Positions 1-5,836 of a stretch of DNA of 11,662 bases are shown one piece after another. The notes below the pieces were generated by a model. The model made no database searches and had not been told where the DNA came from. It worked only from the letters and a program-made list of their open reading frames with translations. The position numbers were made by a program, and so were the translations under genes. Origin of the DNA: JAVKSM01 sp039583705 (GTDB lineage Bacteria; Actinomycetota; Actinomycetes; Mycobacteriales; Pseudonocardiaceae); the NCBI GenBank assembly GCA_039583705.1, contig JAVKSM010000105.1, positions 1 to 11,662 on the forward strand, read 5' to 3'. Numbering within the stretch: position 1 is the stretch's first letter; the number at the start of each line of letters is the position of its first letter.

Positions 1-327
1 GTGCTGCAGCGGGCCATGAGCCACGGCGCCGGCATCGGCCGGGACGCGGCCGGGCTGGCCGCCGCGTCGGACGCGGTCGAGGCGGCGACCACGGTGCGCA
101 GGCTCGACTGCCGGGCAGTGGTCGAAGACGCCGCCCTGACGTTGGCCGTGCAGGCGGTGCTGGCCGCAGCCGGTGCCCGCACCGAGAGTCGCGGCTGCCA
201 CGTCCGCTCCGAGCATCCGGCCACCGACGACCGCTGGCAGCGGGCGAGCCAAGTCGTCGCCCTCGATGAGCGGGACGGCGTCATCCTGCGGACGGGCGTG
301 CCGGCGCTGCTCGGGGGCGCCGCGTGA
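1..327 (+). CDS. nadB: L-aspartate oxidase, C-terminal part (gene enters from the left edge)
   Basis: The reading frame is open from base 1 and ends in TGA at 325-327, giving the last 108 residues. L-aspartate oxidase is the flavoprotein that oxidises L-aspartate to iminoaspartate, the first step of NAD synthesis from aspartate. The best evidence is the conserved C-terminal motif RTESRGCHVRSEHP (residues 61-74 of this piece) followed by a DDRW segment, typical of the helical capping end of the NadB/succinate dehydrogenase flavoprotein family. The GTG at base 1 is an internal codon, not a start. The stop overlaps the nadC start by 4 bp (GTGA), so the two are translationally coupled. The FAD-binding and catalytic parts lie outside the window. 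Identity is well supported by motif and by adjacency to nadC. Confidence 0.92.
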   Translation: MLQRAMSHGAGIGRDAAGLAAASDAVEAATTVRRLDCRAVVEDAALTLAVQAVLAAAGARTESRGCHVRSEHPATDDRWQRASQVVALDERDGVILRTGVPALLGGAA

Positions 328-1223
328 ACCAGCCCAGCGGCGCAGGCGCCACGCCCGACAGCGAGAGGGTCGACGAGGCGGAGCTGCGGCGGGTGGCGGC
401 GACAGCGCTCGCCGAGGATCTGCGCTACGGCCCGGACCTCACCACCGAGGCGACCGTGGCTGCGGACGCGGTCACGGTCGCCGAGGTGGTGTCCCGGGCA
501 CCCGGGGTGCTGGCAGGTCTGCCCGCCGCGCTGGCGGTCCTGGACGCGGTGCTCGGTGCCGGGGGCTACGAGGTGCTCGCCGTCCGCTCCGACGGCGACC
601 GGCTGGCCGTTGGTGACGTCGTGCTGGCGGTGCGGGCCGGCGTGCGCGGCCTGCTCACCGCCGAGCGCACCGCGCTGAACCTGCTGTGCCACCTGTCGGG
701 CGTCGCCACCCTCACCGCAGCCTGGGTCGACGCCGTGGCCGGCACCGGCACCCGGATCCGGGACTCCCGCAAGACGCTGCCCGGGTTGCGGCTGCTGCAG
801 AAGTACGCGGTGCGCTGCGCTGGTGGGCTCAACCACCGGCTAGGGCTGGGCGACGCACTGCTCGTCAAGGACAACCACGTGGCGGCGGCTGGCTCGGTCA
901 GGGCGGCGCTGGCCGCCGCCCGTGCCGCCGCCCCAGAGCTGGCGTGCGAGGTGGAGGTGGACGGGCTGGACCAACTGGAGGAGGCGTTGGTCGCCGGAGC
1001 CCGACTCGTCCTGCTCGACAACTTCGACGTGCCCACCACCGCCGAGGCGGTCCGCCGGGCTGCCGGCTCGGGTGCCGAACTGGAGTCCTCCGGAGGGCTG
1101 ACCCTGGGACAGGCCCGGGCATACGCGCAGACCGGCGTGCACTACCTGGCCGTGGGCGCGCTCACCCACTCCGCTCCCGCCCTCGACCTCGGTCTCGACC
1201 TGTGGCCACGCGGCACGTCCTGA
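324..1223 (+). CDS. nadC: Nicotinate-nucleotide pyrophosphorylase (quinolinate phosphoribosyltransferase)
   Basis: NadC converts quinolinate and PRPP to nicotinate mononucleotide, CO2 and pyrophosphate in the cytoplasm. The 299-residue length is near the family norm. Visible active-site features are R115 in TAERTALN, the RDSRKTLPGLR segment (residues 146-156), H171-R172, K182 in KDNH, E211 in CEVEVD, D232 in LLDNF and the ESSGG phosphate loop at 254-258. I chose GTG at 324 because it overlaps the nadB stop by 4 bp and leaves a normal N-terminal helical region. The first 15 or so residues are low-complexity and not conserved, so the true start could be slightly downstream. It is the last intact gene of the nad operon; the following 640 bases hold no functional gene. 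Confidence 0.96.
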   Translation: MNQPSGAGATPDSERVDEAELRRVAATALAEDLRYGPDLTTEATVAADAVTVAEVVSRAPGVLAGLPAALAVLDAVLGAGGYEVLAVRSDGDRLAVGDVVLAVRAGVRGLLTAERTALNLLCHLSGVATLTAAWVDAVAGTGTRIRDSRKTLPGLRLLQKYAVRCAGGLNHRLGLGDALLVKDNHVAAAGSVRAALAAARAAAPELACEVEVDGLDQLEEALVAGARLVLLDNFDVPTTAEAVRRAAGSGAELESSGGLTLGQARAYAQTGVHYLAVGALTHSAPALDLGLDLWPRGTS

Positions 1224-1230
1224 GATCCCG

Positions 1231-1255
1231 GGAGCGGGGAATCGTCACCGTCTCC
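1231..1255 (+). terminator. Weak hairpin just after nadC, possible terminator
   Basis: Eight bases after the nadC stop, GGAGCGG (1231-1237) can pair with CCG-CTCC (1248-1250 and 1252-1255) with one bulged T and a 10-nt loop. There is no T-tract, as is common for high-GC actinobacterial terminators. Position argues for it and the imperfect stem against it, so this is tentative. Confidence 0.3.
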
Positions 1256-1384
1256 GGCACCAAGGTGGCACCTGGCTGTCGATGCACGGGCGGCCCAGCC
1301 ATGTCGCGGTGTCCCTGTCGTTTCCTGGCTGGGGTTCAGGCGCCCTCTTTCGTCGCGGGGCCAGCGGTCGGCCCGGCGGCGACG

Positions 1385-1510
1385 GTGTTCTTCTCCGTCG
1401 GCGGGTATCGCCAGCCCGACACCGAGGTCACTGATCTCGCCGTCGCCCAGGATGACCGAGTCGGCGGCGACGACGTGGTGGCCGTCGAAGATCCGCACGT
1501 TGCGCACGAC
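1385..1510 (-). pseudogene. Amidohydrolase N-terminal fragment (imidazolonepropionase-like family), degraded
   Basis: On the minus strand the frame reads VVRNVRIFDGHHVVAADSVI and then LGDGEISDLGVGLAIPADG. This is the N-terminal beta-sandwich pattern of metal-dependent amidohydrolases, whose members usually read like (L/V)RNVRIFDG, then a DG-(R/E)I-x-x(V/L)G turn, then a PGLIDxHxH metal-binding motif. That HxH motif and all of the TIM barrel are missing: from about 1384 downward the frame runs into arginine-rich sequence with no family resemblance. A GTG at 1507-1505 could have been the original start. I read it as a 5' gene scrap of about 42 codons with no possible activity. The alternative is chance resemblance, which I think unlikely given the length and order of the match. 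Confidence 0.55.
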
Positions 1511-1627
1511 CTGCGGCTGGTCGCTTGCCGCGGCCCTGACTGGAGCGGGTGAGCTGGAAGCGGGTGACACATCACAGTGTCTCAGGCGGGGCAAACCCGG
1601 GACCGGGACGTGATCCGCGGGCCCAAA

Positions 1628-1747
1628 TCAGCGCTCCGCGTTTGGTGATGTTGCCTCGGCCCGCAACCGGGCCAACACCTCGGCGGGTTCCAAGGGGTTG
1701 GCGCGGGGGAAGGGCAACGACGGCACGGAGCTCGTGGCAGTCGTCAT
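1628..1747 (-). pseudogene. Cytochrome P450 N-terminal fragment, truncated
   Basis: A minus-strand frame starts at ATG 1747-1745 and stops at 1628, giving 39 residues. It contains SVPSLPFPRANPLEPAEVLA followed by RLRAEA. This is the typical beginning of soluble actinobacterial P450s (short polar start, then LPFPR, NPL-P-P, and YxxLR-EAPV). Nothing of the I helix, ExxR or heme-cysteine loop exists in the window, so only about a tenth of the enzyme remains. Upstream on its strand is AAGGTG, a weak ribosome site 11 nt from the ATG. The fragment diverges from the tetR remnant across a shared promoter region, a common regulator/P450 arrangement. I infer that the TetR once controlled this P450. Confidence 0.6.
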
Positions 1748-1791
1748 GGGAGCTGACTTCACCTTACATCTCTCTACAACCAGGGCACTTT

Positions 1792-1806
1792 TGCAATACG
1801 ATTGCA
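1792..1806. promoter_or_regulatory. Perfect 6-3-6 palindrome, candidate TetR operator 1
   Basis: TGCAAT-ACG-ATTGCA is a perfect inverted repeat of 6-bp arms around 3 bp. It lies between the divergent P450 fragment (start at 1747) and tetR (start at 1862). A palindrome of this size between a TetR gene and a divergent gene is the usual place for the autoregulatory operator. A related site lies 39 bp downstream. Confidence 0.55.
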
Positions 1807-1830
1807 TCGCATCGAGCCTGAGAGAACCTT

Positions 1831-1845
1831 TGCAAGTCGAGTGCA
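1831..1845. promoter_or_regulatory. Second 15-bp site, candidate TetR operator 2
   Basis: TGCAAGTCGAGTGCA matches operator 1 at 12 of 15 positions with the same overall span, and both are preceded by TT. Its outer arms (TGCA/TGCA) are symmetric and its inner bases are not, so it would be the weaker site. It ends 16 bp before the tetR ATG, suitable for autorepression. Confidence 0.45.
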
Positions 1846-1861
1846 TTGGACTGAGGAGAGC

Positions 1862-2502
1862 ATGCCCAGACAGGTAGACCACGAGGCGCGCCGGCAACGC
1901 ATCGCCGACGCGGTGTGCCGCCTGGCGGCTCGCCGGGGTCTCGAAAGGGTCAGCTGCGCCACGTGGCCGCCGAGGCAGGAGTGTCCATGGCCAGGTCCAG
2001 CACTACTTCACGACCAAGGACCAGATGCTGCTCTTCGCCTTCCACGCCATGAGCGCCCGAGTCGAGCGACGCCTCCGCGCCGCAATGGATGCTTGGCGGC
2101 AGCCGCCCACGACCCGCGCCCTGCTGCGGGCGCTCCTGGTCGCCATGGTGCCGAGCGACGCCGACAGCCGCTTCGAGGCTCCCCTGTGGGTCGCCTTCCT
2201 CGCCCGCGCCGTGGTGGAGCCCAGCCTCGCCGGCCCGCTGCACGACGCCGGCAAGGCACTGGCCGACTTCGCCGCCGAACGCCTTCGCTCAGCCCAGGAC
2301 GCGGGTGAGGTCGCAGCCTCACTCGACCCCGAACGCGAGGCGGCCTCCCTGTTCGCCCTCGCTGACGGGCTCATGATCCACACCCTGCTGCCCCGACGAG
2401 GCCGCTGCCGCACTGGCGACCCTCGACTACCACCTCGACCGCATCTTCGGCGGCGAAAGTTCCGCCGACCACGCCGAGGAAGCCGCTCGCAGCCAGATCT
2501 GA
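1862..2502 (+). pseudogene. TetR-family transcriptional regulator, broken by three frame changes
   Basis: The ATG at 1862, behind an AGGAG element, opens a typical TetR N-terminus (MPRQVDHEARRQRIADAVCR). Near 1950-1954 one base is missing: the next frame continues as LRHVAAEAGVSMA, the first half of the helix-turn-helix. Near 1991-1994 a second base is missing, and the frame changes again to VQHYFTTKDQML, the recognition-helix end and alpha-4. The ligand-binding domain then runs intact to ADGLMIHTLL at about 2390. There a third change (net +1 or -2 bases) moves to PDEAAAALATLDYHLDRIFG and a final TGA at 2500-2502. Stitched together, it is a normal-length regulator of roughly 215 residues. As it stands, translation from the ATG gives only the first helices plus nonsense. 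Sequencing error is possible, but the neighbouring kinase is also clearly broken. Confidence 0.8.
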
Positions 2503-2516
2503 GCGGGTGTTCGATC

Positions 2517-2898
2517 GTGGTTCCCGAATTGGTGGGCAAGGACGACGCGCTGTGGTGGTCGTCGAGCGCGGTCGTCGGCGAGCGGTTCGTCGCGCTGGCT
2601 CGACTCGGGCCGACGCCGCGCTGGCGGCGCCTGGTCCGACTGTGCTCGTGCACGCCGATCTGCATGGCGACAACCAGGTATGGGATCACGGCGAACTCCG
2701 ACTGGTGGCCGACTTCGAGACCGTCGGCACCGCCGAGCCGGAGTACGACCTGCGTGCCCTTCCCGGAACGGGTCCGGGCGTCGAGTTGCTGACCGCCACC
2801 ATGCGCCGACCATGCGCCACTACCAGCAGATCACCGGTCGCCAACTGTCGGTCGATCGGGTGATGGCCTGGCATCTGCGTACCGCCCTGCGGCGATAG
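2517..2898 (+). pseudogene. Aminoglycoside-phosphotransferase-type kinase, internally deleted and frameshifted
   Basis: Three pieces in three frames are recognisable. Piece 1 (about 2517-2597) reads VVPELVGKDDALWWSSSAVV, then GERFVA, the beginning of an APH-fold N-lobe. Piece 2 (about 2610-2807) reads TVLVHADLHGDNQVWD then LRLVADFETVGTAEPEYDLR. This holds the catalytic HxDxxxxN loop and a D-F-E segment in the place of the metal-binding DxD. Piece 3 (about 2809-2898) reads MRHYQQITGRQLSV and on to a TAG stop. The hinge and most of the N-lobe between pieces 1 and 2 (on family size, around 100 residues or more) are deleted. The shift from piece 2 to piece 3 is explained by a short tandem duplication. 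The protein cannot be functional. Which substrate the ancestor phosphorylated cannot be told. Confidence 0.75.
2798..2818 (+). repeat. Tandem duplication (10-bp unit, 11-bp period) that frameshifts the kinase remnant
   Basis: ACCATGCGCC occurs at 2798-2807 and again at 2809-2818, separated by a single G. Removing one 11-bp period joins the upstream kinase frame directly to the downstream one, giving a continuous LTATMRHYQQITGRQL. This looks like replication slippage and accounts exactly for the frame change. Confidence 0.75.
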
Positions 2899-2915
2899 AC
2901 AGCCACCTACCTTCC

Positions 2916-2945
2916 ATGACTAGATTGTTCTCTAACTAGTAATCT
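2916..2945 (+). promoter_or_regulatory. Likely ars promoter/ArsR operator region
   Basis: This AT-rich island lies in front of arsR. ACTAG (2919-2923) and CTAGT (2936-2940) form one inverted repeat, and AGATT (2922-2926) with AATCT (2941-2945) a second overlapping one. ATGACT (2916-2921) and TAATCT (2940-2945), 18 bp apart, could serve as -35 and -10. A dyad inside the core promoter fits repression by ArsR until arsenite binds. The exact operator cannot be fixed by eye. Confidence 0.5.
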
Positions 2946-2959
2946 GTCAAGGTAGAAGC

Positions 2960-3325
2960 ATGTCGAAGCACTTGCCCGTGGTGGCGCTGCAGGCGTGCTG
3001 CTCCCCGTTGGCCACCGAACCGCTGTCCGAGGGCCGGGCTGTCGAGCTGGCGGCGGTGTTCAAGGCGCTGGCCGACCCGGTCCGGCTGCGGCTGCTCTCG
3101 CTGATCGCCTCGCACACCGGCGGGGAGGCCTGTGTGTGCGAGGTGACCGGCGCCTTCCACCTGACCGGGCCGACGATCTCGCATCACCTCAAGGTGCTGC
3201 GCGAAGCCGGCCTGATCACCGGGCAGCGCCGCGGCACCTGGATCTACTACCGGGTCCACCCGGAAGTGCTGGCCCGGCTCTCGGCGGTGTTGGTTCCCGG
3301 CGAATCGGCGGGGGTTCCGGCGTGA
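2960..3325 (+). CDS. arsR: ArsR-family arsenical-responsive repressor
   Basis: This is a 121-residue SmtB/ArsR winged-helix repressor. The sequence shows KALADPVRLRLLSLIA (helices before the HTH), the recognition region TGPTISHHLKVLREAGLI at residues 69-86, and the beta-wing GQRRGTWIYYRV. Likely As(III) ligands are the N-terminal pair C13-C14 (QACCSPL) and C58/C60 in EACVCEV. The combination of an N-terminal Cys pair with one or more Cys in the CVC region resembles Corynebacterium glutamicum ArsR more than the E. coli plasmid type. The ATG at 2960 is preceded by AAGG at 2949-2952. The stop overlaps the acr3 GTG by 4 bp, so repressor and pump are co-transcribed and coupled. Release from DNA on arsenite or antimonite binding is family knowledge. 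Confidence 0.93.
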   Translation: MSKHLPVVALQACCSPLATEPLSEGRAVELAAVFKALADPVRLRLLSLIASHTGGEACVCEVTGAFHLTGPTISHHLKVLREAGLITGQRRGTWIYYRVHPEVLARLSAVLVPGESAGVPA

Positions 3326-4458
3326 GAGCCACCCCGACTACGACACCCGCGACGACGGCGGGCGCCCAAGCCACGGTGGTGGGCGCGTTGTCGAGGTTGG
3401 ACCGGTTCCTGCCGGTGTGGATCCTCGCCGCGATGGCCGCCGGGCTGGCGCTGGGCCGGTTCGTGCCGGGCGTCGCCCGCGGCCTGGACGCCGCCCACGT
3501 CATCTCAGGGGTCTCGCTTCCGATCTTCATCGGGCTGCTGGTGATGATGTACCCGGTGCTGGCCAAGGTCCGCTACGACCGCATCGGTGCGGTCACCGCG
3601 GACCGGCGGATGCTGGTCTCCTCGCTGCTGCTCAACTGGCTGATCGGCCCGGCGGTGATGGTCACCCTCGCCTGGCTGCTGCTGCCTGACCTGCCCGCCT
3701 ACCGTACCGGGCTGATCATCATCGGGTTGGCCCGGTGTATCGCGATGGTGCTCATCTGGAACGACCTGGCCGGTGGGGACCGGGAAGCCGCCGCGGTCCT
3801 GGTCGCGATCAACTCGTTGTTCCAGATCCTCGCCTACTCCCTGCTCGGCGTGTTCTACCTGCGCGTGCTGCCCGGCTGGCTGGGGTTGCCCACCACCGGG
3901 CTGGACGTCTCCATCACCGCGATCGCGGTCTCGGTGCTGATCTTCCTGGGGATCCCGCTGGTCGCCGGGTTCGCCACCCGCACCCTCGGGGAACGCGCCC
4001 GCGGCCGGGACTGGTACGAGCGGCGGCTGCTGCCCAAACTCGGGCCGTGGGCACTGTACGGGCTGCTGTTCACCGTCGTGGTGCTCTTCGCGCTGCAAGG
4101 CCACACCATCACCACCCGGCCCATGGAGGTGGCCCGGATCGCGCTGCCACTGCTAGCCTACTTCGCGCTCATGTGGGCCGGCTCATTCGCCCTCGGTAAG
4201 GCGATCGGCTTGTCCTATCCGCGCACCGCGACCCTGGCGTTCACCGCCGCCGGCAACAACTTCGAGCTGGGGATCGCGGTGGCCATCGGCGTCTTCGGGG
4301 TCACCTCCGGGCAAGCCCTGGCCGGGGTGGTGGGCCCACTCATCGAAGTCCCGGTGCTCGTCGCGCTGGTCTACCTTTCACGGAGATCGCGGCGGCTGTT
4401 CACCCGTGCACCATGCCCCACAGCGCCCGATCTGCGGCCTTGCCAGCCATCGCCTTGA
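3322..4458 (+). CDS. acr3: Acr3-type arsenite efflux permease
   Basis: A 378-residue integral membrane protein of the bile acid:sodium symporter superfamily, exporting arsenite across the cytoplasmic membrane. About ten hydrophobic helices are visible. The signature cysteine is C139 in LARCIAMVLIWNDLAGGD, and the conserved glutamate E315 is in TAAGNNFELGIAVAIG. Their spacing of 176 residues is what I recall for the characterised Alkaliphilus Acr3 (C129/E305). The GTG at 3322 overlaps the arsR stop by 4 bp; the frame is open further upstream but only as an arsR shadow. After the last helix (PLIEVPVLVALVYL) the tail from residue 361 to the stop is Pro/Cys-rich and not family-like, so the original end was possibly replaced at the junction with the his region. 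No arsC follows, so the operon as seen would deal only with trivalent arsenic unless a reductase lies elsewhere. Confidence 0.93.
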   Translation: MRATPTTTPATTAGAQATVVGALSRLDRFLPVWILAAMAAGLALGRFVPGVARGLDAAHVISGVSLPIFIGLLVMMYPVLAKVRYDRIGAVTADRRMLVSSLLLNWLIGPAVMVTLAWLLLPDLPAYRTGLIIIGLARCIAMVLIWNDLAGGDREAAAVLVAINSLFQILAYSLLGVFYLRVLPGWLGLPTTGLDVSITAIAVSVLIFLGIPLVAGFATRTLGERARGRDWYERRLLPKLGPWALYGLLFTVVVLFALQGHTITTRPMEVARIALPLLAYFALMWAGSFALGKAIGLSYPRTATLAFTAAGNNFELGIAVAIGVFGVTSGQALAGVVGPLIEVPVLVALVYLSRRSRRLFTRAPCPTAPDLRPCQPSP

Positions 4459-4495
4459 TCCCCAGATGCGGCACAGGGCTCCGCTTCCGGGACAC

Positions 4496-4501
4496 TAGGC
4501 T
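4496..4501 (+). promoter_or_regulatory. -10 hexamer of a probable leaderless hisD promoter
   Basis: TAGGCT at 4496-4501 fits the actinobacterial -10 consensus TANNNT. It ends 6 nt before the ATG at 4508, so the predicted transcript would begin at or next to the start codon. No convincing -35 is seen at 17 bp and no Shine-Dalgarno precedes the ATG, both consistent with leaderless expression. Near-identical hexamers precede hisH and hisF at the same distance. Confidence 0.5.
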
Positions 4502-4507
4502 GTGGCC

Positions 4508-5836
4508 ATGTTGCGACGGATCGACCTGCGCGCCGGCCTGCCCACCCCGGCCCGGCTGCGAGAGCTGCTCCCACGGGCAGCGGCCGACGTCGACACCACC
4601 CTCGGGCAGGTGCGCCCGATCATCGACGCGGTCCGGGAGCGCGGCGTCGAGGCCGTGCTGGACTTCGCCGAGCGCTTCGACCTGGTCCGCCCCGACTCGG
4701 TGCGGGTGCCCGTGCCCGACCTGCGCCGCGCCCGGGACGGGCTCGACCCCGAGGTGCGCGACGGGCTGGAGGAGTCGATCGCCCGGGCCCGCCGGGTGCA
4801 CGCCGACCAGTGCCGCCGCGAGGTCACCACCCACGTCGTCGACGGCGGCACCGTCACCGAGCGCTGGGTGCCGGTGGGCCGGGTCGGGCTCTACGCCCCG
4901 GGCGGCCTGGCGGTCTACCCCTCCAGCGTCATCATGAACGTCGTCCCCGCCCAGGTGGCCGGGGTGGACGCGCTGGTCGTGTGCTCGCCGCCACAGGCCG
5001 AGTACGGCGGCCGCCCGCACCCCCTCGTCCTCGCCGCGGCGGCGCTGCTGGACGTCGACGAGGTGTGGGCGGTCGGTGGCGCCCAGGCAGTCGCGCTGCT
5101 CGCCTACGGCGGCGTCGACACCGACCTCGGTGAGCTCACCGCGGTCGACCTGGTCACCGGGCCCGGCAACATCTGGGTCACCGCGGCCAAGCGGCTGGTG
5201 CGGGGCATCGTCGGCATCGACGCCGAGGCGGGTCCCACCGAGATCGCCGTCCTGGCCGACGAGACCGCCGACCCGGGACACGTCGCCGCTGACCTGATCT
5301 CGCAGGCCGAGCACGACACGCTCGCCGCCAGCGTGCTCGTCACGACCAGCTCGGAGCTGGCCGGCGAGGTCGACGTCGAGCTGGAGCGTCGGGTGGCCGC
5401 GACCAAGCACGTCGAGCGGATCACCACCGCGCTGTCCGGGCGGCAGTCCGGCACGGTGCTGGTGTCCGACGTGGACGCCGGCCTGCTCGCCGTCGACGCC
5501 TACGCGGCCGAGCACCTGGAGATCCAGACCCGGGACGCCCGGGAGGTGGCCCGTCGGGTGCGCAATGCCGGCGCGGTCTTCGTCGGTCCGTGGGCGCCGG
5601 TCTCCCTCGGGGACTACTGCGCGGGCTCCAACCACGTGCTGCCCACCGGTGGCTGCGCCCGCCATTCCGGCGGTCTGAGCGTGCAGACGTTCCTGCGTGG
5701 GATCCACGTCGTGGACTACAGCGAGGCGGCGCTGCGGCAGGTCGCGGACCGGGTGGTCGCGTTGGCCACCGCCGAAGACCTGCCGGCGCACGGCCAGGCG
5801 GTCCGAGCCCGCTTCCCCGCCGGGGGCGACGGGTGA
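4508..5836 (+). CDS. hisD: Histidinol dehydrogenase
   Basis: HisD carries out the last two steps of histidine synthesis, oxidising L-histidinol to histidinal and then to L-histidine with two NAD+, as a zinc-dependent cytoplasmic dimer. Conserved blocks are VGLYAPGGLAVYPSSVIMN, VTGPGNIWVTAAKR, EAGPTEIAVLAD, SQAEHD (Gln and His zinc ligands), YAAEHLEIQ (the catalytic Glu-His pair), GDYCAGSNHVLPTGG (Asp ligand) and LPAHGQAV (distal His). Starting at ATG 4508 gives 442 residues; an in-frame GTG at 4502 would add two. I prefer the ATG because it sits where a leaderless transcript from the upstream TAGGCT would start. The stop overlaps hisC by 4 bp (GTGA). It is the first gene of the his cluster here. 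Confidence 0.97.
   Translation: MLRRIDLRAGLPTPARLRELLPRAAADVDTTLGQVRPIIDAVRERGVEAVLDFAERFDLVRPDSVRVPVPDLRRARDGLDPEVRDGLEESIARARRVHADQCRREVTTHVVDGGTVTERWVPVGRVGLYAPGGLAVYPSSVIMNVVPAQVAGVDALVVCSPPQAEYGGRPHPLVLAAAALLDVDEVWAVGGAQAVALLAYGGVDTDLGELTAVDLVTGPGNIWVTAAKRLVRGIVGIDAEAGPTEIAVLADETADPGHVAADLISQAEHDTLAASVLVTTSSELAGEVDVELERRVAATKHVERITTALSGRQSGTVLVSDVDAGLLAVDAYAAEHLEIQTRDAREVARRVRNAGAVFVGPWAPVSLGDYCAGSNHVLPTGGCARHSGGLSVQTFLRGIHVVDYSEAALRQVADRVVALATAEDLPAHGQAVRARFPAGGDG

Larger units (their letters stand above)
1224..1861. other. Gap without a functional gene: remnant-bearing spacer between nadC and tetR
   Basis: No intact gene is visible in these 638 bases. What can be made out is a weak hairpin after nadC, an amidohydrolase N-terminal fragment and a cytochrome P450 N-terminal fragment (both minus strand), then two palindromic sites ahead of the broken tetR. 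The stretches 1256-1384 and 1511-1627 show nothing I recognise in any frame. From about 1750 to 1850 the base composition becomes clearly more AT-rich, as expected of a real divergent promoter region. This is the left edge of the accessory segment separating nadC from hisD. Confidence 0.7.

Noticed and set aside
1..3. GTG at the window edge as a start for a 108-residue protein
   Set aside because: The 108 residues match only the C-terminal domain of NadB, so the frame continues from upstream.
1261..1275. AGGTG-G-CACCT palindrome after nadC
   Set aside because: A 1-base centre cannot form an RNA hairpin, and there is no neighbouring gene or promoter to give it a role.
2995..3321. Upstream extension of acr3 giving 487 residues
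   Set aside because: The extension is out-of-frame arsR sequence; the GTG at 3322 with 4-bp overlap gives the usual length.
4400..4480. Minus-strand end reading IKAMAGKAADRALWGMVHG next to the acr3 stop
   Set aside because: It looks less random than other shadows and could be the tail of a lost gene, but I recognise no family, and its upstream part overlaps the hisD promoter and gene.
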